Notes: generated by a model from the sequence alone, not told the origin. Counted from the stretch's first letter, positions 10,560-23,859 are shown. The stretch: DNA of 64,000 nt from Artemia franciscana (GCF_032884065.1 NW_027063596.1:1116001-1180000); one strand, 5' to 3'. Numbers and translations are program-made.

Positions 10560-10995
10560 AAAAGCACTATGCTAGCGCTGATTTATCTAGACCCCAGGAA
10601 CTCATACAGGGTAGAAACCTTTCAAATGTGATAAATGCAAGAAAAGTTTTGCTCGTAAGTTTTCTTTATCTATACATTGCAGAACTCATTCTGATGGGAG
10701 AAACGCTATTCAAGTGTTAAGTGAGTGAGAAATCCTTCAATTCTAGTTCATACTAATCTGACTGCTTATGGACAGACAATGACGGGAAACATCGAGTATT
10801 TGAAAAATACTTTTCTACGCCTCTTATCACCGAATAGCTCTCACTAGGGAGAAACTATTTGAATGTAATTAATGTAGGAAAGTTTTATTTCTATAGTTAC
10901 AAATAATTGGAACACAAAGGAACTCTTATTGGAGGAACCCGTATAAGTGTGATGTGTAATAATCGTTGTTTTCATATAAAATCTTTGATGAAATT
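10560..10995 (+). pseudogene. Degenerate C2H2 zinc-finger array, 3' part
   Basis: Finger signatures resume: SADLSRPQ near 10575, then at about 10598-10690 a finger that still has all four ligands (CDKCKKSF followed by IHCRTH), preceded by a linker with a stop codon where Glu is usual (HTG*KPF). Weaker traces (TLIGGTRISVMC) continue to about 10990. Frame changes and stops make this a pseudogene. Together with 4985-6160 it was one array before the LINE inserted. Confidence 0.65.
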
Positions 10996-11639
10996 GGAAC
11001 AGGAAAATATAATCGAATTCTGTTTAATGGAATATAAATTAAGATTGGCTTAAGACCAATGTAGCTCATTGAAAAAACTTGCACTGAGCGTTATTTGTAT
11101 TGTCAATAAAATTTTATTGAAAATTGAATACTTTTGAATAATTTCTTAGACAACAGTGGATTTTTATTTATAATTGAAGCAAAAATTTGTTGATAGCAGG
11201 TAAATTTTAGATAAAGACAAATTTAAAATAAAATTTTAAAACAAAAAGATAAATTTTAATTAGATAATTAATTTTAATTAGATAAAGACAAATTTAAAAT
11301 AAATAATTTAACACAAAAAGAATTACAGAAGTCAAAATATTTACAAAAAAAACTTACTACAAAAATCAACCATAAAACTGTATACACACACAAAAAAAAA
11401 ACAAGAAATCGTTTTTCTATTATTTAAGGTATCTTTTTTGGAAAAGCCATTACAAATCAAAATACCTATAGTGAAAATGAATTCTGTGTCTACATATATT
11501 GGTCAAGGTGATTCGAATATCTTTTGAACTAAAGAAATAATTAGTCCCCTTCCAATTTGAGCATAATTATTTAACTTAAAAGACAAATAGCGGTTATCAT
11601 TAGTTGATTTATGAATGATTAAATAAAAAAAACAAGTTT
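10996..11639. other. AT-rich spacer with a short duplicated motif
   Basis: The motif TTAGATAAAGACAAATTTAA occurs at about 11208 and again at about 11277. No gene is visible. Confidence 0.4.
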
Positions 11640-11900
11640 TTTTAACAGAAAGTAAGGAGCGACATTGAAACTTAAAACAAACAGAAATTACTAAGTATAT
11701 TAAAGGGGCTGCTTGCTCATCTGCGCCCCGCTCTTTACGCTAAAGTTTGACTCTTTCTCTTAACTCCACTTTTTAAAACAGTAATAAACTTTAGCGTAAT
11801 GACTGGGCGTTGATGAGGAAGTAGCCCCTTTCATATACAAAGCAATTTCTGTTCGTTTTAAATTTTGATGCTGCTCCTTACTTTCCGTTAAAAAAAACTT
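11640..11900. repeat. Hairpin (MITE-like) element bounded by AAGTAAGGAGC inverted repeats
   Basis: The left arm (11645-11755) and right arm (11785-11897) are near-perfect reverse complements. Both contain AAGTAAGGAGC, an ACAGAAATT block, AGGGGCTGCTT and TTTACGCTAAAGTTT. The loop is about 30 bases. The ends match those of the longer elements at 32.3-33.7 kb and 40.28-40.56 kb. As DNA or RNA it would fold into a long hairpin. No protein is encoded, so any movement would be non-autonomous. Confidence 0.8.
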
Positions 11901-11929
11901 GTTTTTTATTTAATTTCTAAACGTTTTTG

Positions 11930-13560
11930 AATCAATGCATGTTTTGATTTTGGCTCTCCGCAGATGAATAATTAAAACGAAATTTGCATATTTTTTTTTT
12001 TTTTGGCTAAATGGCTTTCTTATAGTTTTGATCGAATGATTTATAGAAAAAAGGAGCGGAGGAGGAGGCATAGTTGCCCTCCGATTTTTCGTTACTTAAA
12101 AACGCAACTAGAACTTTTAATTTTTTACGAATGTTTTTATTAGTCAAAGATATACGTAACTTACAAATTAGCTTAGAAATGAACTTCTGAATTCTCATGT
12201 TTTTATTACGTATATGAAGGGGTTCACCGTCTCGTCAGTACCTCGCTCTTTATATTAAATCTTGAATTTTGTCCCAATTTCTTATGAATGACCCCTGCAT
12301 GACCTTTTTAAGGTTACTGAAAAAGGCTACTAGAGCTTTTAATTTTTAACGAATGTTTTTATTAGCAAAAGATATACGTAACTTGCAAATTAGCTTACAT
12401 AACGAACTTCTGTATTCTCATTTTTTATTACGTAAATGAAGGGGTTCATCCTCTCGTCAGTACCTCGCTCTTTACACTAAAGCTTAAATATTGTCCCAAT
12501 CTCTTAAGAATGACCCCCTGAATCGCAAAAACCGTAGAATAAATAGATGAAATTACTAAAAATATTTTAGCGTAAAGAACGAGGTACTAGGAGGAGGTGA
12601 GCCCATCATATGCGTAATAATTTCTGTTCGTTTTAAGTTTTAATGCTTCTCTTCACTTTCAGTTGAAAAAACTTTTCAAATTTATTTTTTCATTGTTTCT
12701 TTTTAAATAATGCTAGAAAATTCTGCCCTCCCTTCATGAAAATTTTCTTTCCCCATGAAAAATTCCTCCAAGGAAAATATTCCCCTCTTCTCAACCCTCC
12801 TCCCAACCTAAAGATCCCCCTGAAAACGTCTATACACTTCCAAATAAACATTACTTATATGTAAGCACTGGTCAAAGTTTTTAACTTGCGGCCCCTCCCA
12901 CGGGGAAGTAAGTCGTCCCCAAAGACATAGTTATAAGGTTTTTGACTACGCTGAATAAAATGGCTATCTCAGAATTTTGATCTGGTGACTATGGGAAAAT
13001 AATTAGCGTGGGAGGGGGCCAAGGTGTCCAACAATTTTTTTGGTCACTTAAAAAGGGCACTAGAACTTTTCATTTCCGTTAGAATGAGCCATCTAGCAAG
13101 AATCTAGGACCACTGGGTTAATACGATCACCCCTGAAAAAAAAAGAAATAAACACGCATCCGTGATCTGCCTCCTGGCAAAAAATACACAATTCCACATT
13201 TTTGTGGATAGGAGCATGAAACTTCAACAATAGGGTTCTCTGATACGCCGAATCTGATGGTGTGATTTTGTTAAGATTCTATGACTTTTAGGGAGTGTTT
13301 CCCCCTATTTTCTAAAATAAGGCAAATTTTTTCAGGCTTGTAACTTTTGATGGGTAAGACTAAACTTGATGGAACTTATATATTTAAAATCAGCATTAAA
13401 ATGCGATTCTTTTGATGTAGCTATTGATACCAAAATTCGGTTTTTTAGAGTTTTGGTTACTATTGAGCCAGGTCACTACACAGTACGTTACCACGAACTG
13501 TTTGATATATCGGAAAAGCCAATTTATCATTGTTTCTGCGAATACATCTAATTATTGTAA
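11930..13560 (-). repeat. Family A interspersed repeat, copy 1 (minus)
   Basis: Its reverse complement matches 31.3-32.9 kb in order: a block with GCATTAAAATGCGATTC and GGTTACTATTGAGCC, a block around GATCGTATTAACCCAGTGG, the segment CACTTAAAAAGGGCACTAGAAC, and the GGCTAAATGGCTTTCTTATAG segment. Inside it, about 12123-12305 is repeated at about 12347-12530 (shift about 224 bases). The class is unknown: no protein, no clear termini. Confidence 0.7.
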
Positions 13561-13959
13561 CTTTTGTCTCTATTTATCTTTCAAATTTAAAGACTAAATA
13601 CACACTCTCCCTCTTTCCAGATTATACTGAAGTTCGAAAAACCCTTTTATCCCAATTCATAATTCCATCTGAACAAAAACATCATTAAACGGTCCAACCC
13701 CGACTTTTGGCTTAAGGAAGCATTGTTTCTAAAGATATAGTTTCCGCATAACTTACAAAAATAAGAGGCCACGAAATAGAGATTAGCACCGCTATTTTGG
13801 ACCTTAGGGGTCTAGTGCCGTCATATATACGTTGCCTTTCCTGTGCTCCATAAGGCAAAGTCTATTACAAATCATCCTTGTTTCTTATCTTATTGCCTTT
13901 CCTGTGCTCCTAAAGACTAAGTCCATCTAAATGATCCACATTAATGATGATGAAACTAA
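13561..13959. other. Spacer with a 64-base-period duplication
   Basis: TTGCCTTTCCTGTGCTCC occurs at about 13829 and about 13893. Nothing else can be assigned. Confidence 0.4.
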
Positions 13960-14600
13960 ACCCTCCCTAACTTCAAATCTGATTTAATAGAAAACCATCT
14001 ATTAACCTCATTTTCTATCTTAATCATGGCTTTATTAATCTCGTACATCGTACTAATCATTTTAATATATTTGTTTGGCATACCATAAAAGGATAAGACC
14101 TTCGCTAAAGCTGTTCTATCAGCTGAATCGAACACTTGATCATAATCTATAAGACTAGGGGCTAGAGGTGTTTGATGACTCAGGCACTTTTCAATTATTA
14201 ATATAATGGGAACTTTAGTCTATACATCCTTTACCCGTCCAAAACCACACTATTCCTCTCTATTAAAACCCCTAACCCTCTCTATTAAACATAAAGCATT
14301 TTCACCAATATTTCTTGCTGCCTTCCTAACTTTCTTCACTAAGACATCGACAGCAACTTCACAAACTATTTACCTCAAATTATTCCATTCATATTTTACA
14401 TTCTCAACTCTGCAGTTTTTGCCAGTATTCGGTTGACAATAACATAAAAATAAGGTTAACTTACTTATCATCCTGTGAATACCAAACACTGTATTGTTTA
14501 TAACTAGATTGGTAAGCCTATAAACTTATAGCAGTCTGCCGCCATTGCTGCTTCCTTTTCCTAAACCAAATTTACCTAGGCGAGGATACCTTCTATTTCT
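13960..14600 (-). mobile_element. RTE/BovB-like LINE fossil (endonuclease end, linker, part of RT)
   Basis: On the minus strand, endonuclease-end traces (LGKFGLGKGSSNGGRLL and TNLVINNTVF, about 14600-14480) are followed by a linker (VENVKYEWNNL, KKVRKAARNIGENALCLIE, about 14430-14270) and then RT motif-A sequence (IDYDQVFDSADRTALAKVL, YGMPNKYIKMISTMYEINKA, about 14150-14000). The same linker in sense orientation lies at about 53290-53460, where NVEYGWHNF, KKAKTASRNISEKGLCLIE are read. The finger part of the RT is missing between linker and motif A, so this is an internally deleted, dead copy. RTE elements are single-ORF LINEs. Confidence 0.75.
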
Positions 14601-15184
14601 GTTTCTACTGACAAGGGCATTGAAAAAATATCAAACATTGATCCAAAACCAAAAATTATCTGATTACGCAGAGAAATGTATTTAATGAGCTTAGCACTGC
14701 CATAGAACAAATACATATGGCAGAAATCAGGACTTTTTACTCTATTAATTTCCTTTGCAAATTGGGTTTCGAACAATGTTGATCAACAATGTTAGTGCAA
14801 TGTTTAGACAGAGATTTGGCATAATAACGTTTAGCATGCGAACGAAATTAATTCACAAGACCAATAAAAGACTTTTAACACTTTCCACAAAGAAAACGAG
14901 AACTCGGAGATACGCCGATAAGCTACTAACCCAGTGTTTATGGACATAGCAGGGACTTCAGATCTAACGCAGAACTATTTGATCGGGAAAGCCTTTTCTT
15001 CTGCCCAAGGTATTGTGAAAATCAAATTACTTGTATAGGATTTGACAGAAGCTGCTTCTGTTATAGGTAATGACAAGGCATTTTCCAGTAACTAAAATAT
15101 CATTTTAGTCTTGTCAAGTGTATCACCACAGCCTGACTGAAACAAATCAAAATCTTTTTTTATCACACTCAGACTTATTAACAA
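14601..15184. other. Unassigned AT-rich sequence
   Basis: The short open frames on both strands carry no motif. It may include more of the RTE fossil upstream of its endonuclease end, but I cannot show it. Confidence 0.3.
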
Positions 15185-15397
15185 TTGGAAAATGTTCAGA
15201 TTTGTTGCTATCAGATGCAAGGAAATATTGAGGTTCCTAGACTTGCTTCTTGTAGGTCTTCTTTTTCTCTTGTTTATAGAGCGTCTAAGCTTCGGAACAT
15301 ACTTAGTAAAGATATTAAGGATAATGGTAATTTTAACCAGTTTAAATCTGATTTATGTTTGGAGTTGATCGGTAGGTATGCTTTCAAAACAGATTAA
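15185..15397 (+). mobile_element. LINE ORF2 C-terminal fragment
   Basis: A 70-codon frame reads VPRLASCRSSFSLVYRASKL, then LRNILSKDIK, then FNQFKSDLCLEL. This follows the usual end of Jockey/CR1-type ORF2 proteins (P..R....FS...A..WN.LP..IK....F..FK..L), as in the end of the second LINE here (AWNCLPTTLRNLDSFLEF). It is a 5'-truncated remnant; the upstream RT is not visible. Confidence 0.5.
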
Positions 15398-17026
15398 TAT
15401 ATTTTCACTGGGTTATTTTTCTGTATTTTCATTGTGCTGTTTTGGGGTTTTATATTGTAGTGGTTTGTTGTTTATATATATTTTGGCTTCGGTAAATGGT
15501 CTCATGCTCCATATTCTTTTTCAATTTTTTTTATTTTAGGACATCCTCGCAAGCTCCACTTTTGTTGTACCATTATATTAAAAATGTTTATTTTCAATAA
15601 AATTGTTCTACTACAACTACTACTTCTACTATCATTCGCCACTTTAGTGATTTCTTTAGCGTCGAAATCAGCAAAAAGTTCTGACAATATTTTGGCTTTC
15701 GATTCTGGGAGGAGGTTAATTCTATGGAGTAAATTTAAGTTAAGCCAGTACCATTTTTCACATATTTCACATCCTTGCGGACCCAGAGAAAGGAATGCCT
15801 CAGCCTGACGGCTAGACTCATTTTTGAGATAACAGTTTAAATCCCTACCCAGAATTATGCTGTTAGAACCACCATTTTACTAGTAACTTTCTCGGATAAT
15901 CGTATTACCAATATGATGTTGCACGTGAATATCCGTACGTCTGCAATACTTATTGTTAAATATCTAAAAGCAATATTGAAGAAGCTCTGACAGCGTCCGG
16001 AATTCATATTCATGAATTAGCAGCGAAAAGATTTATCTATTAGATGGCCGTAGTTAAAGTTTACGGGAGTAGATTTGTCTACATACTCCATAGCCAATCA
16101 GCAATGGTATTTTATCACTATATTTAATTTTATTCTGGAATGTTTGCAATGCCTTGGATTAAACCATTCTTTCATTCGTCTTCTTTTGTTGTATAATTAG
16201 TTTTAATTATCATTAGAGACTAGCGATCATTATTTTAGGTTCTGGGTATTTTGCTTGATGAGAATCTCTCGCTCAGACTTCATATCAATCAAATTATAAT
16301 CAAGATTATCTTTGAATTCTTGTAGACTTGAACTTATTTTCTCTGGGGGGATTCTAAAAAATTAGCTCCACAGTTTAATTCAATCTTACGTCACTTATTG
16401 CCCCACTTTATGAATGTAAACATTTTCCCCTATCTGACACAATCTCTTTTGGTGGTTCATTGATTGTTTTCCTTTTAACGTGAGTGTTTTTTTCGTCTTT
16501 TTCTCTTTGTCTTTAGTAGCAGGGGAGGGTACCTGATGGATCATTTTGTTCTGATGACTATCAATATCACAATAATACCTGTAGCATACTCTAGCAACGC
16601 CCAATAAGTATATCCCGTGCTTAAGAAAAAGATGTGTTTTTTTAGCTTCTCTTTGTTTGGTTATTACAGTACAGAGAAAAGCAGTGACTGTAGTTTACCA
16701 GGAGGTAGTCAAAATCTAGAATTTTTAATGATTCAGTCTTGCAACATAAATGAACAGTTCGGGAAAATGTTCAACAAAACCTCCCAAAGGAGGAGTAAAA
16801 AAAAAACAATTAGCAGAGATTCATTTCTGATTTTGAATTCAATGTGCCAATCTTTACCAACATGAATGTCAAGAATTTCTAGCCTGTCTTAATTGGACTA
16901 GGAATTTCTAGCCTGTCTTAATTAGTTGTAAATTAGTAGCTTCAAATAATAAATTTATTTGTATCAAATTATCAAAGAGAAAACACGTTTGTAAAAATCA
17001 AATTATGGTTAAAGCAGCACGTTCTT
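15398..17026. other. Intergenic; possible weak minus-strand remnant 15490-15880
   Basis: Most is AT-rich and unassigned. On the minus strand about 15880-15490 reads as fairly coding-like sequence (for example NSIILGRDLNCYLKNE and ILSELFADFDAKEITKV), which might come from a mobile element, but no family motif is complete. A direct repeat GGAATTTCTAGCCTGTCTTA lies near 16874-16923. Confidence 0.35.
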
Positions 17027-17427
17027 TTATATTTCGTCAACCTCCAATATCCAAAATGCTAGTCCGTTTGGCAACCTGGGCCCTGGTTGATACCTGGGCC
17101 CAGAATTGGGAGACTCGTAACTATACATATTGTCGTAGCTGATAATTTTGGCACTATATTCTTTCTTTAAAAACGACATAAAATCTAAAGCCCGAATACC
17201 ATAAATCTCATCAGCACATACAAATTGTGGTGCATAGTTCATACCCAGGCCTGCGAAGGCCTGGGTAGAAGAGTGAAGGTTGGAGTTACGGTTGGATATA
17301 TTCAAATTGTGGCCAAACTTGAGCTGCAAAATATTGGATAGACGGACTCTCTGATCCTCCCTTAATCCATCTACGTAACATCTATAATCGAAAAGTGGAA
17401 TACTCTCAGCAACACGGATAAACATGC
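17027..17427 (-). CDS. Terminal exon of an unrecognised gene family, copy 1
   Basis: The exon begins after a 3' splice site (TTTTGTTATAG, AG at 17429-17428) and stays open to a stop at 17027, coding about 133 residues. It contains GMFIRVAES at the start, YVDGLREDQRVRL, FVCADEIYGI, the conserved block FMSFLKKEYSAKI and the end WILEVDEI. Copies at 40758-41089 and 59345-59649 share the splice position, the reading phase (phase 1) and these blocks. The first 25 bases match copy 2 at 18 positions by eye. Read from an upstream ATG at 17476 the frame would begin with a hydrophobic, signal-like stretch (TVYFLWCFVIGMFIRVA), but the match to the other copies starts exactly at the splice site, so I favour an internal start. 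Upstream exons were not found. Function unknown. Confidence 0.6.
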
Positions 17428-17479
17428 CTATAACAAAACACCATAAGAAATATACAGTTAGTTTTGACCGAAACATTGT

Positions 17480-17944
17480 CTAGTCAATAAAAAAAAGAGT
17501 TATAGTGCTTAAAATTTGAATATTTAGTAAGATTACTAAGTAACCATTGAACTGAACCGGGTCTAACTCGACTTACATTAACTATTTAGATGATTTAAAT
17601 TTTTAACATTCCTTGGAAATATGTACTATTTCATGCAACGTCTATGTTTAATTTATTAATACAGATACAGTTTGTTTGTTTATTTACTTTTTAAACTACG
17701 TGTTTATTTTTATTCTTAATTTTCCGATCTCTTTTCCCAAGCATAAGCATGTTATATTGTATAAAAAAAAAGCCTCTGAAGGTTTTGTCTTTGGAAAAAG
17801 AAAAGAAAAAATAACAAATGCTCAGTTGCTGAATTAAACTTAAATCCAAGAAACACACTAACAAAACCCTACAGTCTGAAGACAATGACATAAAACCAAA
17901 CTGAAAAAACGAAGTTATCTTAAAAATCAACATCTGTCTTCATA
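17480..17944. other. AT-rich intergenic or intronic sequence
   Basis: If 17027-17427 is a terminal exon, this lies in its upstream intron. No exon is recognisable here. Confidence 0.35.
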
Positions 17945-18310
17945 AAATAGCTATAGATAGCGCAACAGCGCTGGCTATGTAAAGTGATGGGAGCACAATG
18001 TATTTTTTTTTCATAAAGACACCTCGTATTGAAGGAATTGTCGCAGAAACTTGAGAAGGAGCTTGAAAATTACCAAATGAAGGTTGGAAGAGCCTTTTTT
18101 AGAGTCAAAAGTGATTAGAGGGCCACCAGACCCGAGCCATCCCATGCATTCCCCAAACATATTCAATCAAATTTTTAAAATAGCAATTTTGTTAACATAG
18201 TCCAGTAATTAAGTTTCTGAGGACACCAGCCCCCCACAATCCTCAGGGCAAGGGCTGTAAGTTATGTAATTCGCCCATTATATACATATAGTATTCCTCA
18301 ACCGGAGAGA
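17945..18310 (+). repeat. Family B repeat, one unit
   Basis: Diagnostic order: AGCGCAACAGCGCTGGCTA, TATTGAAGGAATTGTCG, GAGTCAAAAGTGATTAGAGG, CATCCCATGCATTCCCCAAA, CAATTTTGTTAACATAGTCC, then CCTCAGGGCAAGGGCTGTAA. The same order recurs at 43.8-45.8, 47.5-49.7, 60.5-62.2 and 63.6 kb. A family D array follows directly. Confidence 0.7.
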
Positions 18311-19640
18311 AAACATGTTTGACAGTGAACGTTCGATAAGACTTCTAGAAAATTCCGAAGTATGTAACTGAATCAATACTGAATCAAAAGAATTCAGTGT
18401 TGAACTGAAAAAATTCAGTGTTGAACTAAATCAAAAGACGTTAGGTGCATAAAGGTTGTCAAAAAGGCATAACTCAGAAATGACTCAAGATATTAAGTTG
18501 GAACTTTCAAGGAGCGATAAAGAGGATGATCAACTGACCAAAAGGGCAATATTGCACGCTACCAATACTACTACTGTTGTTACTACAACTACTGCTTCTG
18601 CTGTGGCTACTACTAAAGATGAGGATAATAACACGAAAATTAGAGGAAATTTTGAGGAGAAAGTTGAATAAAAATAAAATCATCCTATATACTTTCAGTT
18701 TGTCAAAAGGGCGTATCAGCAATATCATAGGAACAGCTTACCGTATCAAAATGAAACCTCTACAGTATCATGAGTCGGATGTTAAACTGACCAAACATGA
18801 ATACGCGCATACTGCTATTGCTATTAACACTACTGCTACTACTCCAATAGTGGTACCTATAGTCCAACTACTTCTACTGCTACAACTACAACTAATACTT
18901 TTACCACTCAGACATTACGACTACTACTGCTATTACTGTTAAAGCAAAATCTTTAGGAAATGTTAAGGGGGAGCTGTTAAAGCAAAATCTTTAGGATATA
19001 TTCAAGGGGGAGTCAAACTAACCTGAAATCAAAACAGATATTACAGGTATTAGAAAGGCATATTGGCAACTTTTTAGTAACATCTTCTTGCATTAGGCTG
19101 AAACTTCCAGTCCTTGATGAAGAGGGAAGTTCAAGTGATCAAAAAGCAAATATGCACAGCCTACTTCTGCAACTACCACCAGTGCTACTGATGTTAGTAC
19201 AACTACTAATCCGAAGGTAAATTATGAAATTCACCGGTTGTTTTACCTATAATATTTGTTATTACGAAAGAGGATATGTTTGAACTTTGGAGTTCAGGAA
19301 GGCCAGGGGCATTGAGGTGATTCTTCCAAAGAATGTTGCGGGGAGCGTTGAATTAAATTAAAACACTTGATGTACATACAGGATGTAAAAGGGCGTATCT
19401 CAGGGACCCAGGGTATGAAGTTGGAACTTCCAGGAAATGATAAGGGGGATGATCAATTTACCAAAAGACGATATTCACACGCTATTTCTGTTCCTACTAC
19501 TACTGCTACTACTTTCGTGATTATTATAGTTATGGCTGTTGCTACTATAACTACTGAAACCAAAATCAACTGTCAAAAATACTTAACTGAAAACAAAATA
19601 TATTTGAGGTGTTTTCTCTTTTGTTCACTTTAACACATCA
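18311..19640 (+). repeat. Family D array, ACT/TAC-rich units of about 350-450 bases
   Basis: Each unit has GTTGTCAAAAAGGCATAAC or a close variant, AAGTTGGAACTTTCAAGGA, GATGATCAACTGACCAAAAG, then a run of TACTACTACTG-type triplets. Units begin near 18456, 18700, 19060 and 19370. Triplet runs create long open frames of Thr/Leu-rich peptide, which I take as artefact. Confidence 0.7.
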
Positions 19641-21406
19641 TTAAGATTCACGATTACAATCATTAAGACTCTCAGGAATGAATACCACTCTTTATTTGAA
19701 TTGAATTACTCCTTATTTTAGTTGCTGCTCAATTATAAAGCCATTAAAGATTCTTCAAGTTATGGAAGTAAGAATACTTGGAGATTTTGTACATCGACTT
19801 TAAAAACTTGAAAATGTATTAGAAACAAAAGCGATATACATTTTCCCTAAATTTATTAGATTTAAACATATGTAAATAATTAGTATTTCCAAATGGCATT
19901 TTCAAATATAAAACCATAATAATTATTTCTACAAGAAACCTCTGCTGATTCTGCCCCCCTCGTTCAGGTCGTCAGCAGTTTATAACATAGTATAACAATT
20001 CCTTTTGTAAGTTCTGAAAGGTCCAATACCAACACCTTTAATTTTCGACAAATTGAAGTTGATTTCAAAAAATTTTTTTAATTATCCATAATATATAAAG
20101 AAGGACATAGTAAAGATTGTCAATTGATGACGGAATCTTTTAAATTTTAAAATATATTATATTTTTCCGAAGGTATCTATTAAATTTTGTGTCCCGGTTT
20201 TGAGATTCCCTCCCACGCCCATCCTGCCCAAAATTTCCTTGCTTCTTACGATTTATTTTAGTATCATTTTTACTATTATTATGACGAGATACATTTTTTT
20301 TATATTTCGCACTATGTGTCAACCCCAATGTTACAAGCTTTGCTCTCCGTTGAGAACTAATGTTTTTTTTGTATCTTTGAATTATTAATAAAACAGTTAA
20401 ACAGTTACAGTTAAAATATTTCTTGTTGGGAAGAGACATTAGTGACTGTCAAATTTCTTTTCATCACTATTTGAAAGACAAAATTTTAGTCAATATCTGT
20501 GTTTTGATTGCATTTGACTTCATTATTACTATTTGCATTTATCCTATTACAATTTGCATTTAACTTAACTATTAACTATTACATTTAACTTTAACTATAA
20601 GGCATTGGGTCATAAAAAAATTTCTAGTTATAATTTACAACCAACGAATCAATCTATATATTTTGATGAGACCATAATTTGAATTGACGGAGCCGTAAAT
20701 GACTCACCAACTGCTATCATTTGCATTTGAAACAAATGGATTTAAAAGAAGAAAAATTTGATGAATGTTTACGACACAGTAGGCTAATGAAGCTAAAATA
20801 AACTACAGCGGTGTTTAATTTGAAAAACAAAACAGAATTATATTTCAAATAACTTTTTTTTGTGATTAAATTATTTCTAATTATCTAAATTTAGAAGTTC
20901 TTTCCCAAAGCAACGTGAAAACCCATGCCTTTGTGTGCCTTTTTTAAATTTTAGCATGCTATTAGTTTTTTTATCCTGATTTTAAACCAGTAAAAACAAC
21001 AAAACAAGTTTCTGAATTTTTCATTTCATTTTGTCTATTTACTCGAAATCAGCTTTAATTTCATACTTTTTTTATAATTATATTTTCTTATTTGGGTCAA
21101 AATCTGATATTTCAAAGTTTTAGCTTCTTAATTTATGTTTTCAATTTACACATAAATAAAGCTTAACCACTGTGAATGAATGAATAAATAAATAAACTGA
21201 ATCTAAAGATTATAATAGTTTAAAATGAATTATAAACGCTATAAACTTCCAAAATAAGAATAAGTAATTTAATCTAGTGCTTTTAGATCGTAACTTTTAC
21301 TTTAATTTTATGATAAAAGACGATACTCCAGAATTGTGAAACAGAAAAAATAAAACGATTCAAATTAAGGTTTAAACACCAAATAATATTTATATAGGCT
21401 GTATAC
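19641..21406. other. AT-rich sequence, likely intron of the minus-strand gene at 21.4 kb
   Basis: No motif-bearing open frame is visible. It follows the donor site of the minus-strand exon at 21407-21554, so at least its right part is probably intron. Confidence 0.4.
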
Positions 21407-21554
21407 CTGAATCCTTCTTGTCTTTCGTTTGCACCTCAATCTGAGATTGTAGCTTTACAAGTTCCTGTTGTTGCCTTTCTGCAAATGAGCACATTAGGCC
21501 TAAATGATGACTCGTCGATTCTTTTTGATGTTTCTCAACTATATGTTGCGTCCC
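21407..21554 (-). CDS. Internal host exon, about 49 codons, coiled-coil-like
   Basis: On the minus strand an acceptor (CTTGCTTTTAG) precedes a 148-base open segment that ends at a donor (TTCAG then GTATAC). Read in the one fully open frame it gives GTQHIVEKHQKESTSHHLGL, then MCSFAERQQQELVKLQSQIE, then VQTKDKKDS. The second half is Gln/Glu/Lys-rich with heptad-like spacing (LVKLQSQI), suggesting a short helix. Codon use is more balanced and GC-richer than the surrounding DNA, and it lies outside all repeats. The parent gene was not identified; neighbouring exons are probably far away because introns here are long. Confidence 0.6.
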
Positions 21555-22722
<1,168 letters not shown>

Positions 22723-23859
22723 AACACACATATTCAGATAAATAAACACAGAAAGTCAGAGAAGGAGACAAGTGAATATTAAATCAAGCACATAGGCACA
22801 GAGAAAGAGACGCGATAGCGACCCTCAGAGAGGGGAGGTGAATTGTACGAAAAATAACCATGGTAATAGCAAGCTGATAAAAAAAATCATCCAGTGATTC
22901 TACTTTGATATTTTATTAGCATCTTCAATTTAGATGAAGTCAGTCACTTCAAGTTTACCTGAAAGTTTTGATTTTCCAAATTTCGTCATTGAGAATCAAA
23001 AAGGAATTTTCATTTGAAATCTAAAAAAAATGAATTTTTTGAAGTGGGTGCACCTCCTCCCCCTGGCCCTTGTCTGTGCTACCAATCATGAGTTCAAACC
23101 AGAACCTACGGGCTTAGGTAAATTTAAAGTTCTTATACATTGCCCTGCTGAGCCTATTTTGGGCATCCATTTTCTATAAGCAATTGGTGTAATAAGGAGG
23201 GTTGTTACTTTAAGGGCTCTTGAAGGATATTGAAGAAAATTTACAAATTAAGCGACTATATGCAGGCTACATTATGGATTTTGGTCGGGGATTGCCCGTA
23301 GACTCTTTTAGAAGTAAAGGGGCATAATTCAGAAAATTGTACGGGAAGCAATACTAAGATAATAAAATGTCATCAATGGGTATTACCTTTTTGAGGAATA
23401 CGGAATTCAAGTAGGCTCTTCAAAATACCTTCCCAAGAGACCAATAAGGTATCAATATACCTTCAGCCCTACCAAAAAGAAGATACTATAATGTTCTAAA
23501 AAAATTTGAAAAAATTCTAAAACGCTTACTTATATGATTCTTTAAAGCTCTTTCAATGTTCTTTTGATTAAATGGATTTAATAGCAAAGGGTGTCGGCCA
23601 AGAATTGGCGCCGTTGAGAAGGAAACATGTTAAGAACACAATTTTGTGTGTTTCCCATGCTTATTTTTGGTTTCTTGATTTTGTTAGTAGGGTATTTATT
23701 CAATTTGAGAGTACATGGGCTGGAAGAAGAGTGAGACATGACTAAATAAACTGGAAATATATAAATTGGTCTATATACTTGCAAACTAGTGGGAGGAGAT
23801 GGTGGAAATATAGTGGTTATGCATTTTAAATGTGGTAGCTTACTGTTTTCTGCATCATG
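22723..23859. other. Unassigned sequence between (GA)n and a duplicated block
   Basis: A family A/B-like scrap (GGTGCACCTCCTCCCCCTGG) occurs near 23046. No coding evidence. Confidence 0.35.

Noticed and set aside
14206-14436. 76-codon plus-strand frame
   Set aside because: Antisense of the RTE linker; the same antisense frame occurs at 53237-53467.
18577-18942. 121-codon Leu/Thr-rich frame
   Set aside because: Produced by ACT/TAC triplets of family D.
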